Shown piece by piece: positions 47,083 to 60,241 of a DNA stretch of 64,000 bases. The stretch's first letter is position 1; every line of letters starts with the position of its first letter. This DNA comes from Sisyra terminalis (lineage: Eukaryota; Arthropoda; Insecta; Neuroptera; Sisyridae): the NCBI GenBank assembly GCA_958496175.1, contig OY292276.1, forward strand, positions 18,308,001 to 18,372,000. The letters run 5' to 3'. Made by a program: the position numbers and the translations under genes. The notes under the pieces are model-generated. The model did no database searches. It saw nothing but the letters and a program-made list of their open reading frames with translations, and had not been told where the DNA came from.

Positions 47083-48336
47083 GCTATTATTAGGACAACG
47101 CATTTCCCTAAACATTGGAAAAAAGCGATCGTCATAATGATCCACAAACCAAACAAACCCAAAAAGGATCCAGGAAATTACAGACCAATAAGCTTGCTTC
47201 CTATATTCTCGAAAATCTTTGAAAAACTCCTATTACCGCACCTTCTCCAACAAACCGCTGAATATATACCCAATGAGTAATATGGTTTTAGATCCCAACA
47301 CTCTTGTCCCCTCCAGCTACATCGAGTCACGAAGAAAATATTGGAAGCGTACGAAGAAAAAAAAGTTTGCTTGGGTCTTTTCGTGGACACAGAGAAAGCT
47401 TTCGACAAAGTTTGGCATAAAGAACTCCTTTGCAAATTGAAACCGATTCTGACTGACACCAGTTTTCGAATCATCCAGTCGTACCTCACTGATCGTGTCG
47501 TTAGAGTACGAGTCGAAAACGATTTCTCCACAACAAGAGAAGTCTTGTCAGGAGTCCCACAAGGAAGTGTATTGGGGCCTTTCTTGTATACAATGTACAC
47601 ATACGACCTTCCTAAAATGGACTCAACAATGTTGGCACAGTTTGCAGACGATGTCGCTATATTGAGCAAAGGAGACTGCGAGGGAACTGCAGAGAATGTC
47701 CAAGCACACGCAAATAAAATTGAAGAATGGTGCAAAAAATGGAGAATCAGACTGAACCCTGATAAGTCTAAAGTCATAAAGTTCACTTTGAAAACCAAAA
47801 CAAGACAACAACCAATAATCCTGGACAATAGAGTGGTTCCAGTAGCAGACAGTATTAAATACTTAGGACTTTCGATGGTTACTAAACTGACATGGAAAGC
47901 TCACATAATCAAAGTATTGGTACAGCTCCGCTCTTGTCTACGACAACTCAAATGGTTGATAACTAACAAAGCCCTGGCATTATCACTAAAAAGAACAATC
48001 TACGTTCAAGTCATTCGACCAATTTGGACTTACGGATGCGAACTCTGGGGTATAGCATCCGATACCCAAATAAAAAGGATCCAAATTTTTCAAAACAGAG
48101 TGCTGAGATTAATGACGGGTTGCCCCTGGTTCGTAAGAGGTTCCATACTACACCAGGATTTGCTGATAACGATGACAGAGGACGAAGTGACCAAACGATA
48201 TTCTATGATAAGAGACTTGTTCGAAGAACACACAAACCCTACCGTCAGAGAAAACTTAATAAACTGGCCATCACCGAGGGGACAGAGGAGACTAAAACGC
48301 AAAAGACACGTGGACCTTATAAATGATACCACATAA
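47083..48336 (+). pseudogene. Jockey-type reverse transcriptase, truncated, one nonsense codon
   Basis: Partial ORF2 of a non-LTR retrotransposon; the intact protein carries endonuclease and reverse transcriptase. From 47083 the frame reads HFPKHWKKAIVIMIHKP, NYRPISLLPIFSKIFEKLLL, then IPNE, a TAA at 47278-47280 where relatives have Gln, and YGFRSQHS. It then stays open to the stop at 48336. RT motifs: VDTEKAFDKVWH (motif A, Asp at 47386), SGVPQGSVLGPF (from 47548), QFADDVAIL (FADD at 47641-47652), KYLGL, and the Jockey-like WTYGCELWG. The endonuclease and first RT motifs are missing by truncation. CAA to TAA is a single transition, so the copy is young or lightly decayed. Confidence 0.9.
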
Positions 48337-48621
48337 GATATTTAAAAAAAAAATAATACCAATTCTATTAAAACAAAAGTAATTTTTGAAAAAAAAAAAA
48401 CGAATAAGTAAATCTTATAATTAAATAAGACAAATATATATAAAAAATAAAGACAAAGAAATAAATAAAAATATATATAAAACAAATAATATTTAAGTGA
48501 GTGGGGACCGTCGCGGGATGGAATCCTCAACAGGTGACCAGTGAATCTGACTAAGGTTAGCTTCTACATATTAGCCAAACTGGAAAGCCAATTCGGCAAT
48601 AAGTTAAAGACTTTAAAAAAA
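47083..48621 (+). mobile_element. 5'-truncated Jockey-clade LINE insertion
   Basis: A complete insertion unit: it starts mid-ORF2 directly after the 12-bp duplication, runs through the RT C-terminus and a 3' UTR (48337-48610, with a GC-richer part beginning GTGAGTGGGGACCGTCGCGG at 48497), and ends in an A-run followed by the second AATAATTATTAA. The 5' truncation and target-site duplication are typical of target-primed reverse transcription. Confidence 0.9.
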
Positions 48622-48633
48622 AATAATTATTAA
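48622..48633. repeat. Right target-site duplication of the LINE
   Basis: AATAATTATTAA, identical to 47071-47082. Confidence 0.8.
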
Positions 48634-49971
48634 ACAATCAAAATTTCGCTGTCAAAGTATCTAAGTAATTCCAAAACCCTTAATACGATAGTTATTTGTC
48701 TATTGAAGTTATTAAAAATGCATTGTAACTTTAAAAAATATGAAATAATATGTGGAGCAATCTTGAATAAACAAAAATATTCTTAATATTATAATTCTCA
48801 ATAAACATTTTCACAGCTAGAAATGATGAATGATCAATGCTATTAATGTATATTATTTATAATTATTTAATTTCTATGCTTGACATGGTAAATTCAATGT
48901 TTTAAATTAATCATACGAAAAAGCACGTTCATCTTATTGTGTTTCTTGAATATAAATCCTTCGTTTTTCTTGTAAAAACTAACTTTTGTGTAGGTAATCA
49001 AAAATCACAAAAACGATTTGATAAAACGGTTCTGGACTAATAATTTCTAAAAATAAGACATGTATGTCAAAGTTATTCATTTGAAACACTTTTTCCAGAA
49101 TGTTTTCTATTTCAAGGTTACAAAGTTAGATGTATGGTATTTAGTATTAAATAGAAAAGAAAGAAAACAAAAACATTGAAATGCTTACATAAATTTAGCT
49201 ATAAATGGCAAAAAAAAGATGAAGTTGCTCGATTTATTTGATTTATTTATAAAACCTTGAACCCAAGAGTTGACAACTTATATAATGTAGTATTATTATA
49301 ATTACACAGAATCATTTGTGTTTACCAATGTTGTTTTTACGTATGAAAATACCGACTCTTAATTGTAAAAATATTCTAAGTTGATTATTTCATTTACGTT
49401 GAATTTTTATGGAACGTTATTTCAATGAAACACAATTTATTTTAAGTTTTTGCTGTCAATATTAGAGTATTTATAAGTCTAAGCCTTCAATTATAATTCG
49501 TTTGTGTATAGGCGCCAGTGCACAAAATGTTTAATATCTGCGTATTCACTATTCGTATATTGATGGAATTAATAAGTTGTGGGAGTGGCTTTGCAAATTT
49601 TCAAATTTTCAACAATCAAAACAAATGAAAATCTTTAAATATCGCAATCCCATTGGCTAATAGCTTCTTGCATTGCGTGTGTGCTGTCATCAGATATTAG
49701 TGCACTGTTTATAACATAAATTAGACGCTCATCGTTTACACCACTGATCGTTTATTGAACAATAATTTATTGATATGTTTTCTTTAAAAAAAAATTTTAA
49801 CTAACCAAAAATTACAAAGATTATATGAAAAACAAAAAAAAAACAATATTTGCCCGAGGTCAGAGTGGTACGAAAATTCTTAAATTGTTATTTTTTTTCC
49901 AAAAATATAATATTTGGCTATATAAGAGAACTCACTATATAATTGTTATTTAATTATAAAAAAAAGTAAGA
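48634..49971. other. AT-rich intergenic stretch
   Basis: I see no gene or repeat that I can support. Confidence 0.4.
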
Positions 49972-50530
49972 CTTCGATTCTTCTGTCACTTCGATTTGAT
50001 GACGGATTCTCATAGATCTTGACGAAATAAAACGAAAGTGAAAATATATTTTTTCTCTATATCTAGTTTCGTTTCCGAGATATTAATATTTACAAATAGA
50101 AAAAAAATACTCTTTTTTTGACAAATTTCTTAAGATTTTTATTAAAAAAAAGATAAATGCTTACAACCGCAACTCCATCAATTATAATTATGCTATTAAC
50201 TATAAACAAGGAGTCCCGGAGCGCAGCTTAAAAGTAAATTTTCGGCTCATTCCCATTTTAGCTACATTAATGGGCTTGCATTATGGGCCGCAACACTATT
50301 TTTTAAGCACCACTTGTTTATATTTTTAAGCCCAAAAAAAAATATGGTGGAGCTGCGGTTGTAAGCATTTTCCATTTTTTTTCGTGAAAATCTTAAGAAA
50401 AACTGTTTAGAAAAATGAAGTTTAAAGTATCAGATATAAGATATCAAAAAATTTTATTTTCCATTTTCGTTTTATTTTGATGAGATCTATAAGAACTCGT
50501 CTGCAAATCGTGGCACTAGAAGGATCGTAG
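49972..50530. mobile_element. Foldback/TIR element, about 560 bp, arms about 200 nt
   Basis: The two halves are reverse complements over most of their length. Outer blocks: CTTCGATTCTTCT against CTACGATCCTTCT, CATAGATCT, and AATAAAACGAAA. Middle: CTTAAGATTTT. The inner block is best kept: AAATGCTTACAACCGCAACT (from 50155) against AAATGCTTACAACCGCAGCT (from 50370, minus strand), 24 of 26 matching. A central unpaired region of about 150 nt carries TTAATGGGCTTGCATTATGG. No transposase is encoded; the minus-strand frame at 50422-50652 lies in an arm. Confidence 0.75.
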
Positions 50531-52851
50531 TTTTCCCCAAAAAAGGCATTATCAACGGCCAAATCATATGAAGACTTTAGGTCAATCCGTTTGCTAGATT
50601 CTACGAAAAAAATTTCACAAAAATTAACTGAAATAAAGATTTGCAACTTCATGGATCTTAGTATTTTATTTGTACCTAGTCACCTTTTAAGTACTATCAA
50701 AAATATCTTTCGGAATCGACACCTTGCTTATATTCTTTGATTATGATTTTTTTTAATTCTGCACTTCTCTGTTTATATAGTATAGTAATAAAAAAATTGA
50801 TAAATAGAAATATAAAATGTGGAATTTGTTACCTATTTTCTTATAGTACTCTTGTTACTATCCCGTGCACACCATTTTACATAATATAGTGATCTATCTT
50901 TAAAGTCCTCAAATATCTCTAATAATTGACGAATACTTTGTGACACAAAAAAATAAATGAAATCTATAGTTTTCTATCATATAAACAAAGATGCTAATGC
51001 TATTTTGTCTGATGCTATAATTTTACATTAAGTTTTGATTTATCAATTTTAGGTACGTAACATATTAAATCATAAACGGTCCTTTAGCGCCAATTAAATT
51101 GTACAAAGGTATATCCTTTAAAATAGTATTAAATTAGTTGTTACACGAAGTAAAGTAACAAATAATCAATTTAGAAAAATTAGGTGGTTTTAACAATTGT
51201 TTTAATTCAACAGTGGCTAACAACTTGGAATTTAATGTTGCAACGTCAAGGGATTTTTAGGTTGAGCTTATGGTACAAGCTTATTTTAAAAAGTAATATC
51301 CAAAACATAAATATTTATTTAAAAACTATACAGTGTAATTCGTTAAATAATGAAATAAAAAAAAGAGTGAAATAACTATCTGCTTTTAATCCAACGACAA
51401 TCAATATTACCATATTACCTGACTTATTGGTTTTATGTTTCCTTTTTCTATATGTATTGCTTATTGCACCGGAAAGCAAATGCAATTTCTCTTGTAATCT
51501 TAATTTGTGAGTCCTGGATCATCTAAGCTCATCTATGGCATTTACTTTGATTCTAATTCCTATATTTCGTGACTTGAATCTATATGAACTGTACTATTGT
51601 TAGTTGTTTCTCTTAAGCTTTTTTGCCATCGTATATATACCGTTATCTACCAAATTTAGCACTAACCAGTCAGAATGTCCCTTTATAATCACGTTTGATA
51701 CCTGCTTCTGAAATGTTCCAAAATTTTGCTTTTATAAATTTTACTATGGTAAGATCCACTAATTATTTTCTTTTTTCTTAACGAATATTGATTGAAACTT
51801 CTAAACTGTTTTTTTAAAGATACTTATTTCTTGTGCACTAAAATTTATCCTAATGAGTTATTCAAATAACGATAGATTCATATAACAAGCAAAATACACC
51901 ATAAAAATAGCTTTTTAATAAACACTATTTCGTTCAAGCGACTGACGTGAAAAGAGGAAAAATCTCGGTATGTCATTTACTTTGTGCCGTGATTTTCAGT
52001 GCCAATGTTACATTATTCAATGGTTGTGTCACAATTACATCAAACTTTGATATTTCAAAAAAGAAAAAAAATTCTAGCCAATTTTTCATTTAGAAAAAAA
52101 CAACTAACTATCTATGTAGAAATTTTAATTTCGAATTCATACAAAAATGAAAAAATAGTTAATTAAGGGATCGGTAAACTTTAAACATACATAATCTTGC
52201 GATTTACATTGAATATTAAATTATTGTTATATGAAGGATATAGTGAAGATATATGGTTGTATTACATACTTTGTATCCTTTAACATATATATATAAGTTG
52301 AAAATTAAAAAAGAATGAAAAAATAAACTATTGTTATATAACGCAATAATCATAGAAAATCATAGAAAAAACGCGTCAAATAATGATAAAATCAAAGACA
52401 ATCAATGTATTTTTCTCATAAAAAAGAGGAATTTTATTGATTATTAAATTCTCTTACTCATTTCTACCGTCGTAAAAGTAAGCTTGAAAAAATGGACATG
52501 TTTAAAGTTTGCAAATATAATCAGTAAATATTCTCGGTTATAATTATTGTTTACACTTTAGATGATATGAATTCTTATTTTTTGTTTCTCAATCCACGGA
52601 TGTTTTATTAATCTGTAAAAAAAATAAAACAAAAATCCACAATACTTCGTATGTGGGTGTAATCTATCTTGTTTTTGTAAAATGGTAATAATATTGTAAC
52701 CCAAACTAATGATAGTGTTCTTTTTAATATTATTCCAATTCCAATTATAGTGTTTCACAATTTTGGAATTTATGTTTTCGATTTTCCAAAAAAACAAACC
52801 AGCGGTCATGTTGTTATGCATATATTTATACAATACAATTAATGGCAAACA
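50531..52851. other. AT-rich intergenic stretch
   Basis: No confident gene. A less AT-rich tract at about 51420-51720 gives a protein-like minus-strand run (IGIRIKVNAIDELR) between stops. It may be another old element but is not assignable. Confidence 0.35.
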
Positions 52852-52859
52852 ATATAGAC

Positions 52860-53073
52860 CAGGGTTAGGCAAACTTAATACTAGTAAGATCAACAATATT
52901 TGTTATTATTCATTCGCGATTGACTGAAGAATGAGTAGAAGGGAGTAATAGAAGCACTATTTGGGGAATCAGTAATATCTATTGCAGAATAGAGATTTGA
53001 GAAAAAAGATTTGATATTTACCAAAAAAATTATCTACTTCAAAAGCCTGAAATCTACCATTTGCCCACCCCTA
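52860..53073. mobile_element. hAT-type MITE, 214 bp
   Basis: The left end is CAGGGTTAGGCAAACTT. The right end, as reverse complement, is TAGGGGTGGGCAAATGG. It is flanked by ATATAGAC (52852-52859) and ATATAGAT (53074-53081), an 8-bp duplication with one mismatch. There is no coding capacity. Confidence 0.75.
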
Positions 53074-53196
53074 ATATAGATAATGTTGCCAACTAACTTC
53101 AAAATAGTTTGAAAATGCTTTTTGATAGAATAGACTAGTTAATTATTAGAATAACTGTGAGTTATTAAGTGCACGAAACGTTAATCACCTTACACC

Positions 53197-53716
53197 TAGG
53201 GATGCAACTTTGCTCATTAAAATATCAATATTAGAACATCAATAACTTTAAAAGTGAATCATTGATGTTTAAAACATCGAAGTTTGTGAACAATATATCG
53301 ATTTTTTCGATGTTTTTGTCACCATTTAATTATAACTATATTCATTATTTCCCTTATAATAAAATGCAACATTATAAAATTGTAATCTGCGCCAGTTTAT
53401 AATCTAACGTCATTGGATAACAATCTTATCTAATCCAACCTACCGTTAGTTTATAATCTTCCGCGTTACATTATAATCTAATAGAGTTCACAAAATTGGT
53501 GACTGAGACAGGTATCTGTTTATGTGTGGAGCTGTACGTCATGAACGGGATGGAAGATAGTGTAATGATAAAATATCGTTCATAAATCGTTCATGACGAA
53601 TGTATTATCGATCATGAATCATCGATGTCTTGGATCTCAACCTTGACGTTAAAACATCGATGTTTAAAAATAACATATCGATTTTTGAAAAAATCGATGT
53701 ATCGTTTTCATCCCCA
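53197..53716. mobile_element. hAT-type MITE rich in ATCGAT palindromes, 520 bp
   Basis: The left end is TAGGGATGCAAC. The right end, as reverse complement, is TGGGGATGAAAACGATAC. The flanks CTTACACC (53189-53196) and CTTACACT (53717-53724) are an 8-bp duplication with one mismatch. Sub-terminal regions on both sides are crowded with AACATCGATGTTT-type palindromes and ATATCGATTTTTTCGAT. The middle (about 53390-53480) has repeated TTATAATCT units. Elements of this style, with TAGGGATG ends and ATCGAT arrays, are common in insects. Confidence 0.75.
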
Positions 53717-53724
53717 CTTACACT

Positions 53725-56394
53725 AGGTTCTATCCTCAACAGAGATGACTACTTTATGTCCAACGAGAGCAAATTTTTTACAGTTTTTTACAAAGACTGG
53801 ATATTTAGCTTTATTGGTAGCTCTATCGTGATATTTTCTTGAAAAATTATTTGAAGTATAATTTAGATAATTAAAATTCATAAAAATTATGGTATACAAT
53901 CATAATAATGATTAATTTGATATGCGTATTAGATAAAAGCCAATTGCTAATCATCTCGCACCCCAAACTGTGTATTCTTATCAGGAACTATGCTTTTAAT
54001 TTTTTAAGCTTAGAAACATATTGACAAAAAAGCTTTTCATAAAAGGAAAATCATTATTAGATATTGAAATTTATAATTTTATAAATGTAAATACAAAAAA
54101 AAAATCATCTTAAAGTTCTGTGGTGTTAATTTAAATGGATGGTTAGTGGAAGAGATGCATTAGACTTGAATTAGTGTTTTCACTGAATATAAATTTTTAT
54201 GATTATTTTGTGAAGTTTTATTGTGTAGATTACATGGAATAATACTTAACGCTTTCCAAAGAGAGGATAGGTAATCGTTGTCACGATCTTATGTATAATA
54301 TTCATTCTGCGAAAGAATTTTATTATTGACTGTAAACATTGAAGTCGATAATATTTGCTCGCAAAATTCACACTTCCAATATATATAATAATTAATTAAC
54401 ATACCATATCAAAACCTAAACATGTGATAATATTTCATAACCACAACAATATATATTTTTCAAGAAAATTCTTCCTCTGGTATTCTGTCAATAATTTCTT
54501 CATATTTTAACTTCACACTAATTGACAATTTAGGGGAACATACATGTTCTGAAGGTTCATGACAATTTATTTTTAAATTTTAATCATCTTGTTATATAAT
54601 TTTTTAACAATTTGAAACCAATTAGGAGAAATATAGCAAATATTCATAAGATTTTGTATAGTAATTCTTTCGAAAATATTTACATTTAATATATAGGCAC
54701 GTATCGAATAAACCTCCTCGATCGTCGTTAATTTTGATTTCACAACTAACTATTTCCAATTTACAAGTTTATTAAAGTACGTTAATGAACCATTCAAGGG
54801 TTGCCAATTGAAATTCAAAGATAACCTTTAATCAATCAATGACAAAGGGTGAAATCAAAGAGAAATACCAAAATTTAATGCTAAAGACCGTAATGTAAAT
54901 TCTTTCTTTTTAAAGAAATGTCTTTTTTGGTTTACAAACCATTAAAAAAAGTTTCTTAAACGATGAGTTTTAAATAAGGTCCTTAAAAATAGACCTGAAA
55001 TACACACGCGATTTTCCCTATAGAGTTTCTGGTTTCTAGGTTTTACTTTAAACGTGTTATTGCTAACTTGAATCTTAAATGGAGTGTTTAATAATATAGA
55101 AACATTGTGGTTGTGAATATTTTTGTAATCCACTTTAAAATACAGTACTTATTGTTAGTCAATAGATAAGCATGCATGTACGATATTTTCAAACGATCAA
55201 TCATACCGTTTCCATACTTTCCCCGCTGAATTATGAGTTATAGTCTATCATGGACTATATTTTGTGATGCTTTTCTGATAAATTCAACATATTATTATGG
55301 CAGGTAGTTCGCTTGGTTAATTGCAAAATATTCCATAATATTTGATGAATGATATTAAATGCAAAAACCTTATAATTGTTTTTTGTTAAAGGATAACAAA
55401 AGTAATAAGAAGGGACAAGGAAACACTCACAGGATTAGGTTTGTCGCATAACGGAAGAAGGGAAAATTTCATTATATAATATAAATCGTGCAGTAAATGG
55501 TTCAACGAAGCACATTAACCATGTAATTGGAAGATGGAAACACAATTTCTAGAGGTTTTGTTATAATAAATTTTAATAATTTTTATAATTAATGAAGTAG
55601 TTATCTCAGTCTATGGTAAGGTACTTTTAAATCGTTTTACAATATTATTAAAAATTTCATGTTGGAGAATTCGATACCTCTTTTCAAAAGGTTTAGAGTT
55701 TGAACTATTTTTTCTTCCTTTTTCTTGGAAAGAAAACAACAATGGAATACTTTTATGACATTTGTGATCAATGAATTACAAGAACCAAAATAATCCAAGG
55801 ATGGTAACTTCAAAAATTGCCTTAATGAGTTGAAAAATTTAACACAAGTTAATTGTTGTCTAAATTCCCGAGAAACATTCAACTTACATCAAAAAAACAT
55901 AGATGAGAATCAACGCACAGACAAACAACATTTTTGACGTGAAAATTTCCTCAGAATCGTTGGGACCTGAAATTTTATGAAACGTTAAAAGAGATAAACA
56001 TATAAATCTAAAAGATTTAACGAACGAAAGAATGAAATAGAAAACATTACAGTGTTTCTTATGTATGTGCTCGCCTGCGTATTACGCTGCTTGGGAATAG
56101 TCGTTCTAACAACCGTGATGAATTATGTATTGTTTACATAAACATTTCATTATTTTAATTAATAACATTTTTAAAGTATGCTAAAAACGAATATAGAATA
56201 CTATCATGATTATCGAAAAAAGAAGAAAACAAGACTGCAAGACTATAAAGATCGCAAACAGTTTATCAACGAAAATTTCTAAAGCTCTTTGATTGAGATT
56301 CTAGACACAAAATTTATGTTGAAAATGTGTAACAATCGTACTGTATCAACAAGATCAAAAGCAGTAACTGACGATATATTACGTAAAAACGAGT
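53725..56394. other. AT-rich intergenic stretch
   Basis: No gene or repeat that I can support; the open frames are short, AT-driven and overlapping. Confidence 0.4.
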
Positions 56395-56565
56395 AATTTT
56401 CGAGTATCTACCTGTGATGAGCTGTTGGTGGGAATTCCTTCTAAATGTTTTCTGCTTGATTCTTCCACTGATTTTCGATCATCCAGCCGTGATTAGCTAA
56501 AGGTGGGAACGCCTTTTTTATGATTTCTGTTCGGTTCTTCCACTCGACGTGATTACTCGTATGCC
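56395..56565. repeat. Degenerate tandem repeat, about 76-bp unit
   Basis: Two full units align: ATTTTCGA.(G/C)AT..., GTGAT(G/T)AGCT, GGTGGGAA, CCTT, ATG.TTTCTG, GTTCTTCCACT. A partial third unit begins at CGTGATTACTCG (56548). The units are less AT-rich than their surroundings. Confidence 0.65.
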
Positions 56566-59500
56566 AACAATATATCTATTGATCAAATCGAAATTAAAGT
56601 ATTTATTTATACTTTAATTACCGTAACCTCTCATATCATTTATCAAAAACGCATATTGGAAGTCTGCAAAAAATAATGTAATAAATCTATTAATGGTGTC
56701 ATTATTATCATAATGCAAACCTACAATTATCCAACAACCAAAATTTTACATTCGTCTCATTATATTGAACTACACATTTTGGAAGATTTCATTTCTATCG
56801 CGTGTAAACTGCACACAAGTATATTTTTTTATTTCTTGTATTTGGACTAAACTATTTCCAATTTTTTAGTTCACTTCCAAGAGGATTCAGCATTTATTTG
56901 AATCTTAGATTTAATAGATCTTAGAACGCAAAAGTTCTTTTAGAACGTGACGTAAAGGACCTCTTAGGGGAAGCTTCCAGTTCAATGAAAAGTAAAAGGG
57001 GATATAAAGTAAGAAAATTCAAAAATAATTGTTCCAATTTTTTTACTGAACCAAGTTGGCTTTCAGAAGATTATTACAAATAATTTTCAGTTATGAAATA
57101 AACATATAAGTCTCATTTTTTAATAAAATTAAAAAGATAAGTAATTTAATGATTTTGAAATTTCATTAAAAAAGATCTTTAAATTAATTAAATTTCGTTA
57201 ATTTATTAACAAAGCGTACGACAATCCAAACTAAATCTGAACTTACCTTTCTGAAAATTTAAGACGTCATGTTAAGTATGTATATGAGTCTATAAATACA
57301 GTACATTATAAAGCTTTCATGTAATGTCTGGAATATTAAAATTCCGACAATAATTTTCATACCTAAATATTACTCCTTTCTCTTACCATAAAAATAATTT
57401 ACGAGTACATTGGTTGGTACAAGTAGGTATTATAAAATTTCAAACTGTTAGATTATGTTGGGAAATTGAAATTGCGTCTTGCACATAATTGACTGGAATA
57501 ACTAAGTATAATTGAAGTAAATACAATTTAAACAAACATTAATTTAGATAAGTTGGGTACGTACACATATGGCCAACAAACCCGAATAACTGATAATTAC
57601 TTTGCAGAACTTGAAGTTTGTTTCATTGTTGTTGAGAGCATTATGCTAGCGTGGGATAGTAGAAATTTGCTCTATATACTTAAGTAAATAAATAAACGTG
57701 CATATTAGTTTGGAAGAGTAAGTGTTTTTATTTGATTTTCCGAAACTGAAATGAAAATATTTTCCACAGTGATTCATAGATTGCAACTTTAATGACATGT
57801 GGAAAGGATGTGTCAGTTCTTTTTTTTAATATTGACATAAGTTGAATACAATATAATAAACTCAAGTAATTATATACATACGTGTACTGCATGGTGTCCA
57901 TAAAAATTTTCCAATGTTAATGTGTCATATAAAATCAAGGATTACATCATTCATTTCAAAATGCAAGATTTTTTTTTGAAAACTACCTTTATTTCCTTTA
58001 CTAATGATAATGATATTTTTTTTGTGTAACAAAAAGATATTTGACTTTGTGTAAAGTACATATTTGCAATTAGTAATGAAAACTTCTGTAGTTTTCTTAT
58101 TCTGGTAAGAAATAAGTATGATTGAATGAGGTAAAAATTAAATTAAAAATGGTGAACAAATATTATTTTTAATAATAATAATATAATGGATCATCTCCAA
58201 TACCAAACACTGTAGATATAGAAAACAGCAGAAAATTAAACATTCATTTTTTGTCATTTTTGTTCTTCAAATTGAAATTAAGGTCACTTTGTAGACAATA
58301 ATTAATTATAAATTCTACAGACACAAAATTGAATAGAGCTGACAAAAAATTTGCATAATGGGCACGATTTCTACGAAAGATACTTGAATTTATTCTAAGG
58401 TTTATTGGATTACAGATATTTGATGTCAGAAGTCGTTAATTTATCTGTTAGAATGCGTCCAATTTTTATTTTCAGCCAATAAAACAGTTCTGCAATATCT
58501 GATCTAGCAATGTGAAACATATAGGTACAATAAGTATATCAAATTATAAAAACAAAAAACAATTTTGTAAATCTCAAAAATGTTTTTTTTTTTTTTGTAA
58601 AAAAACGTATTCGGAAAATTGTATAAAAATAATGCTTTTTTTTTAATTACATAAGAATGAGTCTACATTGAAATTGACTTTGCCTATATGCCATCATCGT
58701 ATTATAAATATTAATGCATTGTTAGTCTTTAGAGGTGCATATTTTTTCTGTGAACATGATTTATTTTTTAAAAATTATTATCTCATCAAAATGATGATTC
58801 ACCAACTATTAACATTGAATAATAAAAATCGTAATTCTAAATCTTAAATTTTTCAACTCATACTGCATAAATATCATTGTTCTTGTTTCAGCTAAAAGCA
58901 AAACATTTAATTTAAATACGCACTGTAAATTTGTTTTATTTGTACAATTTGTGTACCTTTTGTACGTAAATACTCCTATTCATTATATGAATTAACATTT
59001 GTTTTTGGTAGTACTTGTTTGCTGTAAACATTTTTAGTCAAAATACGATTTCAAATATATCTATTGCCGTTAAATGATAAACCGATAAAATACAAAAAAA
59101 AACCTGCTATGTTAAAAAACAAATATTCATTTCGTATTTTATCAAAAATCAATTTTATATAATAGCAAATACGCGACTTATAGTCTGCAATTACTAGTTC
59201 AATTTAATTTTTTCGGGTATGAGATAATTCATCATTGAAATTCGAAACTATTAAACATTTTACGTTTACTTTTTTCTACTTGACAATTTTTGCTCTTTTA
59301 TAATGTACTTGTTATAAATTTTTTCCTTAAAAATAATTTCTGCTAAAATAGATTTTATCAAGCTTTTATTAATATCAAAAACCAATCATTCTTTTTCGTT
59401 AATTTCTTAATAATATTTAAATTAACAACCCAAGTATTTACAGATCATTAAAGAACTAAAGTGTAACACGATTGCTTTCCAGTTGTCGCTTACTATCAGT

Positions 59501-60241
59501 AAATCCTATTTATCATTTTTCATTTTTATTAAACATTATTTAAATTGTTCTTATAAAAATAACATGGATATAAAATGGCACTTAACATTTTATCATTTGG
59601 AATAAGTTTTTAAACGAAATATACGCCTGTGCGTGAAAAAGTTTATTATTATTTCTTCTATTGTGGTTTTCTCCCAACGTGTCAAGTTTCATAATTGAAA
59701 TTAAATCAAATTGAGATCCTAGCGAATTTAAAAACATCTAATTATGGTTTGTATGGATTGATATCCGAAAAACCTTTTCCAGTAAATATTGATGCATAAT
59801 TCGAGATAGATTACGTAAGTTTTATGAGCTATGAATCTTCAGTTTTTATATTTAATTTTTTTTTTCAATTTTACAATGTGGTAATTAAAATTGAGCTTTT
59901 GGATTATATATTTCTTTGCCCAAAATTTGTTATGCCATATTAGATTAACATAGTGAGATATGTTTCTCATGTTTGAGCATCCTGGACGTCAAATATGTAC
60001 TGAAAGGATGCAATGGGAGTCTATCCAAGGGAAGATCATCGTCTTATAAACTATCAACGTCCACTGCCCAGAACATTATTTAGTCTCTGGAAAGAATGAA
60101 AATTGACTATGATGCTTTAATAACATTATCTAAAAATATTTAAATTTATATAAAAATTTCATCATATTATATTATTTATATTACATATAGACCACTGTTT
60201 CATGTAAAATAACTATAAAGCTAATCCGTTAAGCTGAATTG
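56566..60241. other. AT-rich intergenic stretch
   Basis: No gene found. A short less AT-rich tract near 59970-60080 lacks an extended open frame. Confidence 0.4.

Noticed and set aside
50422..50652. Minus-strand 76-codon frame
   Set aside because: Most of it lies in one arm of the foldback element.
52558..52896. Minus-strand 112-codon frame
   Set aside because: Its start lies inside the hAT MITE at 52860, and the rest is Asn/Ile/Lys-rich without a domain.
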